Shown here: one piece after another, positions 49,201 through 57,472 of the stretch
How the letters are laid out: each line of letters starts with the position of its first letter
How positions within the stretch are numbered: the stretch's first letter is position 1
Assembly: GCA_009859145.1 (NCBI GenBank)
Contig: VRVR01000008.1
Coordinates: forward strand, 71,494-135,493
Reading direction: 5' to 3'
DNA length: 64,000 nt
Source of the DNA: Andalucia godoyi
Taxonomy: Eukaryota; Discoba; Jakobea; Jakobida; Andaluciidae
Made by a program: the position numbers and the translations under genes
The notes under the pieces: generated by a model
Seen by the model: only the letters and a program-made list of their open reading frames with translations
Databases searched by the model: none
Told to the model about the DNA's origin: nothing

Positions 49201-52200
49201 ACTACCTTCTCATCTTTGATCGAAGTGATCGCAACCTTTTATTCCAGAAAATTACGTCAAGAAGTGTTGCTTCTCCTGCATTACTCCAATCCATCAGCAT
49301 TGCGAATGATATTATGACGTCATTGGAGCACTACGGGGATGCGAGGAAGCTGCGTGCAACGCAAAAATGGCAGAAAGGTGAGTTGTCAAATTTCCACTAT
49401 CTCATGTTCTTGAACTCGCTGGCCGGCAGGACGTACAACGATCTCACGCAGTATCCTGTGGTACCGTGGGTGCTTCGGGATTTCCATTCTGCGAAACTGG
49501 ACTTGTCAGACGCCAAAGTCTACCGAGATCTTTCGAAGCCCATGGGTGGCCAAACGATGAAAAGGGCTGCGGAGTTTCAGTCTCGATTCGAGAACTGGGA
49601 TGATCCATCCGGGGAGGTTCCCAAGTTCCATTACGGTTCTCATTACTCGTCAGCTGGAATTGTGCTGTACTATCTGATTCGGATGGAGCCGTTCTCGACT
49701 CAGAACATTCGATTGCAAGGAGGAAGATTTGATCACGCGGACAGGCAATTTCATTCGATTGCGGACACCTGGATATCTGCGTCAGAAACAAACATGTCGG
49801 ACGTCAAGGAAATGATCCCCGAGTTTTACTACCTTCCAGAATTTTTGGAGAATCGAAACAAACTCAATTTCGGCATGAAACAGACAGGGGTCAAACTCGA
49901 TAATGTCATTTTGCCTCCTTGGGCTGGCGGCGATGCGGGAGAATTTGTGCGCCGTCATCGACAGGCGTTAGAGAGTGAGTATGTGTCAGCACACTTGCAT
50001 GAATGGATCGACTTGATTTTCGGTTACAAACAACGAGGACCGGCAGCTGAGGAGTCGCTGAACGTCTTCTACCACTTGACATACGAAGGCGCTGTCAAGT
50101 TTGATGAAATCGAGGACCCTGTTCGTCGCGAGGCCACGATTGCGCAGATCAACAACTTTGGGCAAACCCCGCGACAGTTGTTTACAAAACCGCATCCTTC
50201 TCGATTCACAACCGCCTCAGCGCCCCCTGCTGGAGTTGCCCATGTTTCGAGTTCTGAAGACGTCACATCCTTGTCAACGAAAAAAGAGATTGTGGAACGA
50301 GAGGAAAGTCCAGTGACGATGCATTTGCGGCACGAATCCTCTGCAGAAGAGGAGTCCGTGGAAGTGACGGTGACGATTCGAAAATCAAGGACGTCTTTCC
50401 AGACCACTGGTATTTCTCACCTGCCAACGGGTTCGGTTTCTACGGTTACCACAACGTCGACCACCAACTCCGTCGCCGAATTTGTGCTGGAAATGGATTC
50501 CCGCAAAGGAAGTCCTTACTCGGATTTTTCTGTTCCTGTTGCGGAGACCACGTGGAATCAGGTGGTTGCCACTGCGGTTAACGACCTAGCAGAACCTTCT
50601 TCAACCTCAAGTTCCAGAGTAGTCGTGCACGTTGTGCCTTCTTACATTGCGTCCATCACGCAAGCCCAAATATCGGCTCGGTACACGGTGTACACGCATC
50701 CAGAAATTCTTGTTCCGTCGTCCTACAAGATCGGCACGCCTTTGTGGCTCATTCATCCGGGCATCGCGGTGACGGTCTCGCGGTTCATGTCCTCCAGTCT
50801 GTCGAATTCGCCGAGTCTTGCTTCAGACTTGCATGGGTCACTAATATGCTCATCTGAAGACATGGTTAGCGGGCAATATCTGCATTGGATATCCCAAGCG
50901 CCACCGTCGTCGGCAGAACAGAATTCCGCGTCTTCGACCGCCGGATCGTTATCGGGGCCAGCTTTGCTTGCCACGAATCCGCTACTGATCGGCCAAGCCA
51001 TTGTAGGAGGTGTGCAGTCCTTGATGCGAGGACATACAAACTCTTCTCCATCTCTGGTGTCGGCTACGGTGCCGTCTCAAAACTCATCCAAAGATCTGGT
51101 TGCCCAGTCGCAAACGGGCAAAGTACCAACTCCTGTTGGCTCCCGATCTCAATCCCCTGAACTGGTTGTGGCGCCAGAGGATGACTTGGGCACACTCCCG
51201 CTGTCCGGTCAGCACTCTTCTGCTGGTGGCATTGTTTACGATCCGACGGCGGGGCCGAGCGCTTCTGATCGAGTGGCAGTAATTTGCGGACAACGCCTTT
51301 TCCTTCCTCCGTCGTGCAGGAAGTATCTGATGTGGGGCTTTGCTGACCGGTCTTTGCGGTGCTACAGCTGTGATGAACGCGGCGACCGCCCTATCGGTAT
51401 CTATGAAGCTCTTCACGACGGCTCAATCACTTGCGGTTTTGTTTCCGATGATGGGAAGCTTCTTGTTCTTGCTGGGGATGACGGCGTTGTGAGTGTGTGG
51501 GATCTGATCAAGATCAAGCACAGTAGGCGACTGGAGCTGAAAGAAAGGCTGTGTGGTCATACGAAGCCGATTGCTTGTCTTGCAGTATCCATTCCCCAAG
51601 GCATTATGGTTTCTGGTTCCATTGATGGAACTTGCATTATTTGGGACCTGAATCGATTGTGTTTCTTCCGCAGGCTTTGCGGACTTCCGTCGGCGGTGCA
51701 TGCCATCGCTGTTCATGATTTAACGGGAGACGTTGTCGTGTGCGCTGGAACGCGCATTCATGTTTACACAGTCAACGGAGACGTTGTTGTGGAGAAGACG
51801 ATTTCAGAAAGACCGAAGGACTCGATTCGCTCCCTGGCAATCACATACGCTCCAGAGTGGGTTGAAAACAACGTTATCATCACTGGCCATCGGGATGGTT
51901 CCATTCGCTTCTGGAGTATTCAGTATTCAAACATTGTGACTTCAACCACTACCGTGTCTGTAACGTCTGAGAAGTCTGAGAAACAATCCGTTGCATCGGT
52001 GATTCTGCCTCCACTGCCGTCATTGTCAACAGATTTGAAGGTCGTCGACCATCCTGAATCCACCGAAAATGCCGAGAGGGTCGTGGATGCGTCAACGCTG
52101 CCAACCTCTGCACAGCTTGAGGAAACACCCGGCGACGTGCAGGACGTGATTGCATTGTCGACGGAAGCGGGTACTGAGACGGAAGAGACGGCAGCGAATT

Positions 52201-52661
52201 CTCCTTTGAAACAGAGGCACAAGATCACGAAAACCTTGTCCACAGCTGTTACACGGACAATCCAAACTCATGTGAGTGGCAAAGTCGTCCGCGAGCTTGT
52301 TCTTCGAGCCATGAAATCCTCTCATAAAGCAGCGGTCACGACGATTGCAGTGTCTGCAGACCAGCAAAGACTCCTCTCTGGAGATGCGGGTGGTGTCGTG
52401 CTTTCTTGGGAACTTCCTCAAGCTGGGATTGCGGACCACTGGGTGAGGGATGCTGATGTGGAAGCCTGCGCTGCGTGCAAGACTCGATTCACGACGTTGA
52501 ATCGGCGACACCATTGTCGCAACTGTGGTCGTGTGGTGTGTGGCAACTGTTCCAATTACAAAATCGAGATTCCAGAATTGCATTTTTTGAAACCTGTGCG
52601 TGTCTGCTCAGATTGCTACGAATTCATCTCATCAAAGCGTTCTCAGGCTGTGTCGTTGTAA
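40278..52661 (+). CDS. Giant BEACH-WD40-FYVE protein (ALFY/WDFY3-like)
   Basis: BEACH proteins are large membrane-traffic scaffolds; the FYVE-bearing ALFY/WDFY3 type acts in selective autophagy in animals. This intron-free ORF gives 4127 residues from MDKLSSFFGLRS. Residues 1-1350 are helical repeats. A concanavalin-like segment lies at about 1360-1510 (SIGYSFVCWFQP). A PH-BEACH-like domain (about 2860-2995) is followed by BEACH (about 3015-3315: KWQKGELSNFHYLMFLN, GRTYNDLTQYPVVPWVL, HEWIDLIFGYKQRG, NNFGQTPRQLF). WD40 repeats occur around 3680-3890 and 4010-4050. A C-terminal FYVE finger (about 4053-4120) has WVRDADVEACAAC, RRHHCRNCG and RVCSDC, intact for PI3P binding. The linker at 3330-3650 is Ser/Thr-rich. 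It is longer than human WDFY3 (about 3500). Confidence 0.95.
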   Translation: MDKLSSFFGLRSKARSKSTVDPPEYLTSTQGQSSSSATSTAGVGGAQASSSGQSSQLFVPKHHHAQTLPLEKKKGRSATTAHADITAALSMQKKWQEYSTLKTEEDRTENLSELLPLFCYLCPTCSEDSFGSIFGDGKVMVQIVSRRFIGEVSKLSILADECFAEGKGKYTLFRAIAGFVRTPQSEEWDDPAPKGISSLGLELLETLCCLSKRASLVPHILDCAIVPALSKLLELLTSLAFPFSNCITKSTSDTLADFAPETFPASNPSDWMLLSQVWDWSGRHLQVLNAINALATSICTHNIGITEVRKTDFVLSAFSIVVSRPILYKTETIPASAVSILMKSFVVLRDVKSLVQNMLIGCCVGPRAEVVTDYLHRKRIMNLMAGVAKVWLSDPVVPVPRIASTGVVSLEVQLSLIMTYFCLKDVELLLECSLSIVKDSLRRTPILFRDFVTAGAYDVWSRVLISKNESLVFMDDDLFSRILEYAGDSMDYAQFVVDDSSPAQRGSRLCNKILDLITEFSFVGELPIDPPRDLGDDGDIDFISRTEIASIPSGAPASPPGPLTSFVSPLEPGSPTVARRLKSIEGFSVLIEIFQKSQSGMLQELILERVLYIFAVHQMNYRVLHHVHPIASILKCIVQFQFAHSEMFRDETVSGITSSSMDVWNGAVQESALKLVEYVVTSLSMVPFEELCAMATLVHSDSFATRARVLKTLVKLLSFDRAFQKAASQTGIVAVLADLFPADASRIPAADPSFYISVYFECLTLLLDSNPLTVKEFRTHGGVESMYQALSSVDLSFAQLIRPSVLRVFHRLVSQDAPQNDTDVSSLIQLLKTCAATEESVHLQIDLCDSLRRMFVVSFRTREVFRSNSGFPALLTVIRGCAESNEDADVQFRFLRSIFKVIGGALRDCLRNRIFFSSINGAPGLVSALRRAGFTKTTASARKLVHALFDCSCVWMPKTADNPSLSSTAPHPRFADPFEANEWSEQMESHILMCLTSDDVGFPSSAAEWMSLPWSENDASVFSSIKDGLGYPVLVHYEFIQVLMELLDDFYFDSGLQNLILLMLRFIAESSVRNLEALCPTSAVMEKYLQVATAQAEPKLRSLPKSDEDSDDGDDYDVSGVPLQTPESNSVENSRPLSLSVDLPTIILSSFSHVLVDILHPLSRHMYSLLLSCGSYRMSPDALLRLLRLVIPLRSASSTLVASDILADLSVFAFSELSFFHLQREPFESANTPFSRCPHLIVLLRSLIRSDHVLPPFVAVNPHSCISVGDLSFQVSNAYAEASIEGASDPIFKHPVTFSDASLSECLSFDPFVSYWGLFVPQQQNAGQQQSQTQGQLEVAVESVIRQDLNETPAEPVSSALPFPSSIGYSFVCWFQPAKIRSQCVLFSAFSDDKKTFLAVGVKEDGRIVISTSSVKSKSAVVFNYVISLSEEHDFVHLGITHQKHRFQTSVASLFINGRLVDSQKVSYPAAAEKSPLKAYLGVVRPPMKATGDDDFLYGHFSNVASSFSDDTMEWRIGSSLLVNDILTAPQFLSLYFVGPRYAGYLQGKLFPEWDLLSSDYLYTNILSLLEESAKDGGFNFKDFVRDVALQLQVFNVSNDKIAFAFNPSSHVTLIGEQRAPTSPQLVHDLMEVRNVESTLPDSTGLHNLSSSPGVHGPFASLEGASAYVVCPKLVVSLFRGVGGLPCILGLIDMATDTESFAISWELLAKALLASSRMVKELERLHGYEQLYCIMKKRPELFSERSFEALWSIVVSKHPARQKQTVVLANVKAFRSWFSDWSVWNCMSKHVQFLVLEKFGGCLASPNNPFAALNASRMRKGKVFMSLLRAVLKDASLDIVALMSDILKKLLLLSGDAADVERLCAAISDTLGAEEMIFGTSGGFSSVFRKSLRRSASAVSAARSDENQKLDDAEDDEEFSVMVVDDDSQIAVPEDTDEIQSPVQMPPKASADFDVEDPDVEVLPSAVTEEEKQKAVMAIAVRNMLLQVVVSLSGMQSSLSSTFAEASPSDLVSKVIDVRWISSVLHGGEPCVSPLARNAASALLANSVSLYSLIFDESVYGDASKVHPVTVILVCRLCSFLFAKQPAWVSRFRTSFGFDVIRRSLRFYCNQPELFEVLQHWSGDGSMPLVAEPFNVLLWLLVRCASPDCRPFFSAISSKDYFGSLGLRPQRHNRERSGSTAADVGERLYTSAASAWDAPLLGSLSLQNDYLPDESMMHHALDALLKNFDASEAFRVELKKEESCDALVHFLVSSLRQYLKVCGAVVLSSKDDKSLLAKALDEFGKLPLPRHILELWVRVSVDSMETVQKGPLLFEHLSDRLPAMYNEQCNLAFQIPSKFRDIRTTPGADTLVESVMYVQTAFVFSIMLFARKVQFSPGPPVPHSSIASCIFPVARTRQTLRNSSASSPLSAVLCIDNPRLSVNLARFAMWSVERRACGWLTAQTAQDHVEFLIESIISVEGLEGINSVRTNPLVLPVLYRALNRLYVLLLHAIAVNSHPKLSPVTFAVPANYSSLSLSQLTSFISDSSQESLKKVLTMLVTHASVLLSTANVEDDFILAVAYLVFPHLRHVESAVRKLASEIFALIYNARRAVLSQALIVNTSPQNNQQLSEKEQQLVALAGTNSVNLNSFQTGGFSFLDVRDWSNFLLWFADNEKLIQMVFEINMEKAFKAFCSGTLDKSVSVFTKSSELKIAEDKRKSQKRLRSISKTIDAINEKSLLQLESLSMQFSIRRKKLAQLDHHRFTVGNATGDRLNTYLFHDGGIWVDSSTLPRYRLDFIEGPQRMRRKMFRMDDPVLSASISGPVSEGDAKVGIESPLIKDAHEHGQMVGENVSFDLPVPDADLNSLGLKSSSDLLTLARYIVAGDKPQAIFNSARLVGLEACPCVVVLGQNSFYVIDHLWISEGQLRTVLGSLETVFVRPGNQRLDARTTTSSYSSSMRHVVRSWTFSDIKEVHRRLYLQQPVGLEMFFSDGLNYLLIFDRSDRNLLFQKITSRSVASPALLQSISIANDIMTSLEHYGDARKLRATQKWQKGELSNFHYLMFLNSLAGRTYNDLTQYPVVPWVLRDFHSAKLDLSDAKVYRDLSKPMGGQTMKRAAEFQSRFENWDDPSGEVPKFHYGSHYSSAGIVLYYLIRMEPFSTQNIRLQGGRFDHADRQFHSIADTWISASETNMSDVKEMIPEFYYLPEFLENRNKLNFGMKQTGVKLDNVILPPWAGGDAGEFVRRHRQALESEYVSAHLHEWIDLIFGYKQRGPAAEESLNVFYHLTYEGAVKFDEIEDPVRREATIAQINNFGQTPRQLFTKPHPSRFTTASAPPAGVAHVSSSEDVTSLSTKKEIVEREESPVTMHLRHESSAEEESVEVTVTIRKSRTSFQTTGISHLPTGSVSTVTTTSTTNSVAEFVLEMDSRKGSPYSDFSVPVAETTWNQVVATAVNDLAEPSSTSSSRVVVHVVPSYIASITQAQISARYTVYTHPEILVPSSYKIGTPLWLIHPGIAVTVSRFMSSSLSNSPSLASDLHGSLICSSEDMVSGQYLHWISQAPPSSAEQNSASSTAGSLSGPALLATNPLLIGQAIVGGVQSLMRGHTNSSPSLVSATVPSQNSSKDLVAQSQTGKVPTPVGSRSQSPELVVAPEDDLGTLPLSGQHSSAGGIVYDPTAGPSASDRVAVICGQRLFLPPSCRKYLMWGFADRSLRCYSCDERGDRPIGIYEALHDGSITCGFVSDDGKLLVLAGDDGVVSVWDLIKIKHSRRLELKERLCGHTKPIACLAVSIPQGIMVSGSIDGTCIIWDLNRLCFFRRLCGLPSAVHAIAVHDLTGDVVVCAGTRIHVYTVNGDVVVEKTISERPKDSIRSLAITYAPEWVENNVIITGHRDGSIRFWSIQYSNIVTSTTTVSVTSEKSEKQSVASVILPPLPSLSTDLKVVDHPESTENAERVVDASTLPTSAQLEETPGDVQDVIALSTEAGTETEETAANSPLKQRHKITKTLSTAVTRTIQTHVSGKVVRELVLRAMKSSHKAAVTTIAVSADQQRLLSGDAGGVVLSWELPQAGIADHWVRDADVEACAACKTRFTTLNRRHHCRNCGRVVCGNCSNYKIEIPELHFLKPVRVCSDCYEFISSKRSQAVSL

Positions 52662-52708
52662 CAACTTTTTTATGCATGCATCAGCATCGTAAAGCTTTAA
52701 TCCCCTCA

Positions 52709-55700
52709 TCATTCTGCGATTGGTGATTTGACAGAAGAAACATCAAGCGCTGCACCCTTTTCAGAGACCTGTGAAGGGCGTTCCTCCTTCCTCGTATTCT
52801 TTTTCTTGCCGCTCTTGTTTTGTTTGGCGACGGCAGAAGTCTCATTCGCAGGCGGCGCTGGGGGAGCAGCAATGGCGGTAGCACCATCTGCTGGGACTGG
52901 AACACCATCTGGTAGCGGTGCTTGTCCGACAGGAAGTACACCAGGAGCGAAATGCGAACCAGCCACAAAGGGTCCACGAATCATTCCTGGATGAGGTGGC
53001 GGCGGATACATGGGGACAGGAAACATACCAGGACGAGGAACCATCATCATACCTGGAGGAAGCGGCCCGTGCGGATGCATGACCACACCCGGTGGTGGTG
53101 CCATGAAACTCACATACGGATTGTACGGCTGGGGGCTGGCGGCCGCTGCAAATGAAGAGACAAGCGGCGGAGGGGTCCAAGAGGACGCATGACCAACAGG
53201 CTCGCTTGCAACGGATGCGGAAGAGCCAAGTTCTAGGTGGCGTCGACCACGTTTCTTCACATGTTTGGTCTTCTGCGCCTCCGACACCGGAACAGATGGT
53301 GACACAGCTTCTACTCCAACTTGAATTCCGACTTGCTTCAGAAGCTCGGCTTCGGAGATTGCAGATACTGGTTCGGCTTTGGGAACATTCCTCTGCTTTG
53401 ACGAACCAGGAAGTGGCTTCGATGCCAAGTCCTTACGAGCCTCCTGATTCGGAGGCTGGAACCAAGCATTGGAGCCCTCTGACGGCACATGTGCAGGAAC
53501 AACAGGGCGCGAGGGCGCAGAAGCAGGTGCACCCGCTGCGACTTTCGCTGGACGCTTCTCCTTGGGAGGATTGCTCCGTACAAGAGAGCCAACTGCATAG
53601 CTGGTACCTGGCGCACTCTCTGCAATCTGACTGGACACAACTCCTGCATGAATGGATGATGTGTTTTTCAGATAAACCGAAGGATCCTCCAACGGAGAGA
53701 TTTCTGAGACTTGAACAGAGTGCTTCGATTCTCGACGAATCGGCCAGGAAAGGTTCAGGAGGTGAGACAAGGAAATGTTTTGCGACTGTGCATTGACTTC
53801 TGACGAGTGCTGGATGTTACGAGCAAGAAGAAATTCTTCGTCAAACACCACGTCCGCCGAAGTCTGGCGAAGTTCAACAATTGTTCCGCACAACCCGAAA
53901 GGCACAGCACCAGCATTGCGTGTCGACACGACCCGGTCGCCAAGATGGAAGGCACGTCTGAGCACAGCACCGGTTCCGTGCACGGCATGGTCCCCGGATG
54001 CATACAGCAGCACAGGGGACACGTTCCTCAATATCACTCGCTGCCAGACAGCAGACGTGGATTCCTGGAGCGCAGTGATCTTCTTCAAAACAGCAGAAAT
54101 CTCGGAATGCGACAGTCGCTCTGTGTCTGCTGGCACAAGCATCATCTTATTAGACGCGCGAAACTGCGACATCCATTTAGCTGCTTCTGCAATTTGTTGC
54201 TCGCACTCAGATGCGTACTTTGCGATGCTTTCAGGTGTCTGCTGAACACTTCCCTCAGGCTGAGACACGGCAGGGGGGTGCTGGGGAAAGATATCCCAAA
54301 TCGTCAGTTTGCCTTTCGCTAGCTTTGCGTCATCCGTCAATGCGGTGAATAGCCACGGGAATTTGGACTTGTACTCCACGAGCTTATCACGGGTTTTGTC
54401 TGAAAACTCCCAATATCCAGAAGACTGACCTGGAGAAGTCGGATCTTCAACCTCTGTCGACGTGATGATCTTCCGAGCCCATCCGGAAACACGAAGATCC
54501 TTGCGGGAAAGCTTGATTCCCAATCCAAGCTCGCGAGTGGGCTGCCCCGGAATCTGAACAACAAGTGAAGACGTGATCTGACTCAGGGCTCGAGGACCAA
54601 GACCGACATCTTGGGCAATCTTGCGGCCTTGAAGCCATCGGACAGTACCCTGCACAAACGGACTGTCTGGAACGGCCCGCTGCTTGACATGAAGTTCCAC
54701 CGAAACAGATCGGCCAGCTTCTATACCGAGCACTCGACCGACGGAGCCGTAAAACTGCTCACCAACATACACCACATCAGATCCAACTGGGAACTGTTCA
54801 AAAATCGAATCCGAAATATTTCCCAATTGTCGGACATGGCGGGGAACTGTGGTGTAATTCCAAAGACACAGCTGCAGCGGGACGATGGTGTCTGCGTCAG
54901 AAAATTGCGGAATCACCTTCCCACGAAAATCTCGCTGATACCCCTCCAGCTTGCTCACCGTCAGTAGCAAGTAAACGGGACCCAGGTCAATCGCCTTCTT
55001 GGTGCGATTCGTGCTTTCCAGAGCTCGAAGATTTCGATCAAACCAGTCCAGATCGGCTGCATCATGCCGGCGCATGTCTATGCGGCTCGCTTGTTGATTG
55101 TAGGTATACGTAAAATCCCGATCGGAAACGTACTTGATCTTTGCCTCCAGGAAAAACGGCATATCCACAAACACGTTGCGAAATGCCCCGGTATTTGGAT
55201 CAGAGAGCAAGCCAACAAGTTCCCCAGCTGATCGAGGATCTGTGGGGACTGTTGGAATGGAAAGCAAACACGACGCCTTCCTGGTTGCCGAGCCAAAAAT
55301 GTTCAATCCAATCTTTGCGAGAGAAGGCGAAATGTGGGGAAACACGGCAAACGTAGGGAAGCCCGGCGGCCCATCAACGCCGACACGACAACCAGCTGGC
55401 ACAACAGGCTTGAATTTATCTCCAGTAGGAGGAATATCTGCAATCTCCTTTCTGCAAAACGAATGCTTCAAATCTGTCAGAATATTCAAATTCGGGGAAG
55501 GGACACTCTGCTGCCCTTCCGCACACAAGGGATCATACACATAACGATATGTATGTCCAAGTTCATTCCGTTTTCTTTCTGCCTCAGTGAACGCGGCATG
55601 TGGAATTTCCCTAAATGCTTTGACAAGGCGTTCCTCATCAACGAACGGAATCATCACAATCGCCTCCCAGTCGGGCTTCCTTGGATCCCTGTCGACTTCA

Positions 55701-57472
55701 AAACGCAGAGGATAGTAATCCTTCAGCGGTGAATTGCGAGATGTCATCAATTGCTGCAACGGCTCTGGAACAAGATTCGCGGATGCAACAGGCAACACCC
55801 CCATCAACTGCAAAAAGGGTAGGAATGGCTCGGAGGGGTCAAAAGTGACACGAGACGCAATTCCAGCAAGGTCCGCATTCGAGAGATCAAACACGAAAGG
55901 AGCGTGATGATAGGGATAAAACCATCTCCACGAAGGAACACCCTCGTAGTAGTACTTCAGATTCCACATAATTCCTTCGATGTAAGACCGGATGATTGTG
56001 GACACGCCCTGTACTTCGTTGCCATCCTGAACACCAAGTTTGTTGTGATAGAACATCTGGCGCAAGTCTGAGGGATCGGCGTTCCTCTTCGGTTTGGAGC
56101 GAGAATGCACCTCTTTCCACTCAGCCTCGTCATTTCGAGGAATAACTTTCAGGGCTCCTAGATCGAACTCATCCAGTGCAGCTGCCATCAACAGGACATC
56201 ATCGTCCTCTTCGTGAGGCACAGAAGTCGACGCTGAAGTAATTGAATCCGAGGTCGCAGATCCAGTCTTCTGCAATTCTGCAAGTTCTTTGGCGTCCTCT
56301 TCCGCTCTTTGAGCTTCCAGAGCGCGAAAAGACATTGTTTCTTTGGAATTCTCCAGCCAGGACAAATCTCGAGACATGTCCTTCAAGGACTGTGTTTCAT
56401 TGTCAACACAATTCTGCAGAAACACTGACAATCGAGCAAAGTCAACATTCGCTCCCAGCGTGATGTACCCGCCCAATTCGGGTAGGACTTGGCGATAAAT
56501 ATCAAAAAGATCATTCAAAGAGCCTTCCCCAATGTTGAACGTGGGAAGAGAAGGCAAGAAATCGTTACCCATGAAAAAGCACATCAAGATGAAGTCATCA
56601 ATGACTCTGTCAAGATCAAATCCAAAGGGCAATTCTACAGTTCGGAACTCAAACTCCAAGTACTCTCTCAAAAGATTGATGTACAACAAATGGAACCGCG
56701 TCTCGTCACGGATTTCGTGACGCAGTTCTTCTTCTGTCTGTCCGCGAAGTGACTTTTGGGGCTTGTTTCCAAACTGTATCTCTTCACGAAGAAGCACGAA
56801 ATGCGGTTCATGGCTGGCGAGAGATAGCATGATCAAGTCAGCATCCAAACCGTACAAACAATGCCGCTCATCTGGAGAGTATGCCGGCGCGGATTTTCTG
56901 GCGCGGATGAAATCCATGATCTTGTGTTCACCTTCTCCCGGATACTCGTGCCCAGACAAAACGACCTCGCATCGCTGCCAATTCCTGTCTTCAGAAATTT
57001 TCTTCTTGACAAAGAATTCCAGATATTTCGTCAGCTTCGCCATGAACTCGGTACCAGGAGTGATGGAACAAGAGTCAAACAACGGTTCAACAACCTTGGC
57101 CTCTCCATCATCAGAATCTGCAAGTCCAGCGAGCTGCTGCTCCTTGTGCAATGCAAGTTCCAAGGCAGACTTGAAACGACGCTGTCTCTGCTGGTTCATC
57201 TTTGCACGAGGCGCAACACCGTCGATGGCCATGAAAAATATCTTTCGCGGTCGAACCATATCGAACAATCGATCGATGTATTGGTAAATCGCAATCATCA
57301 CACGCTCTTCAGAGAAAACAGTCGCATCATTATCACCATGCGTCGCACGATGAATGATGCCGTTCATATCCAGATAAAGATTGTCGATCTCGGGCATGGT
57401 GTCATCCCGGACCTCATTGTTGATCAGAGGATATCGCTCGGAAATCCATCGGAAAAAGCGCGGAACTCCCAT
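52709..57472 (-). CDS. XRN1: 5'-3' exoribonuclease 1
   Basis: XRN1 degrades decapped mRNA in the cytoplasm. The 1587-residue protein starts with the invariant MGVPRFFRWISERYP at the ATG at 57472. Catalytic acidic residues are in place: D35 (LDMNG), D84 (AIDGVAPRAK), E180 and E182 (PGEGEHK), D210 and D212 (GLDADL) and the Asp of GNDFLP. The KMNQQRQRR basic motif for 5'-phosphate recognition is at 91-99. The middle part keeps the D1-D3/SH3-like regions. The C-terminal 350 residues are Pro/Ala/Gly-rich with PPPG repeats, usual for protein partners. An upstream in-frame extension is AT- and C-rich leader and was excluded. Nuclear XRN2 has other features, so XRN1 is preferred. Confidence 0.95.
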   Translation of the reverse strand: MGVPRFFRWISERYPLINNEVRDDTMPEIDNLYLDMNGIIHRATHGDNDATVFSEERVMIAIYQYIDRLFDMVRPRKIFFMAIDGVAPRAKMNQQRQRRFKSALELALHKEQQLAGLADSDDGEAKVVEPLFDSCSITPGTEFMAKLTKYLEFFVKKKISEDRNWQRCEVVLSGHEYPGEGEHKIMDFIRARKSAPAYSPDERHCLYGLDADLIMLSLASHEPHFVLLREEIQFGNKPQKSLRGQTEEELRHEIRDETRFHLLYINLLREYLEFEFRTVELPFGFDLDRVIDDFILMCFFMGNDFLPSLPTFNIGEGSLNDLFDIYRQVLPELGGYITLGANVDFARLSVFLQNCVDNETQSLKDMSRDLSWLENSKETMSFRALEAQRAEEDAKELAELQKTGSATSDSITSASTSVPHEEDDDVLLMAAALDEFDLGALKVIPRNDEAEWKEVHSRSKPKRNADPSDLRQMFYHNKLGVQDGNEVQGVSTIIRSYIEGIMWNLKYYYEGVPSWRWFYPYHHAPFVFDLSNADLAGIASRVTFDPSEPFLPFLQLMGVLPVASANLVPEPLQQLMTSRNSPLKDYYPLRFEVDRDPRKPDWEAIVMIPFVDEERLVKAFREIPHAAFTEAERKRNELGHTYRYVYDPLCAEGQQSVPSPNLNILTDLKHSFCRKEIADIPPTGDKFKPVVPAGCRVGVDGPPGFPTFAVFPHISPSLAKIGLNIFGSATRKASCLLSIPTVPTDPRSAGELVGLLSDPNTGAFRNVFVDMPFFLEAKIKYVSDRDFTYTYNQQASRIDMRRHDAADLDWFDRNLRALESTNRTKKAIDLGPVYLLLTVSKLEGYQRDFRGKVIPQFSDADTIVPLQLCLWNYTTVPRHVRQLGNISDSIFEQFPVGSDVVYVGEQFYGSVGRVLGIEAGRSVSVELHVKQRAVPDSPFVQGTVRWLQGRKIAQDVGLGPRALSQITSSLVVQIPGQPTRELGLGIKLSRKDLRVSGWARKIITSTEVEDPTSPGQSSGYWEFSDKTRDKLVEYKSKFPWLFTALTDDAKLAKGKLTIWDIFPQHPPAVSQPEGSVQQTPESIAKYASECEQQIAEAAKWMSQFRASNKMMLVPADTERLSHSEISAVLKKITALQESTSAVWQRVILRNVSPVLLYASGDHAVHGTGAVLRRAFHLGDRVVSTRNAGAVPFGLCGTIVELRQTSADVVFDEEFLLARNIQHSSEVNAQSQNISLSHLLNLSWPIRRESKHSVQVSEISPLEDPSVYLKNTSSIHAGVVSSQIAESAPGTSYAVGSLVRSNPPKEKRPAKVAAGAPASAPSRPVVPAHVPSEGSNAWFQPPNQEARKDLASKPLPGSSKQRNVPKAEPVSAISEAELLKQVGIQVGVEAVSPSVPVSEAQKTKHVKKRGRRHLELGSSASVASEPVGHASSWTPPPLVSSFAAAASPQPYNPYVSFMAPPPGVVMHPHGPLPPGMMMVPRPGMFPVPMYPPPPHPGMIRGPFVAGSHFAPGVLPVGQAPLPDGVPVPADGATAIAAPPAPPANETSAVAKQNKSGKKKNTRKEERPSQVSEKGAALDVSSVKSPIAE

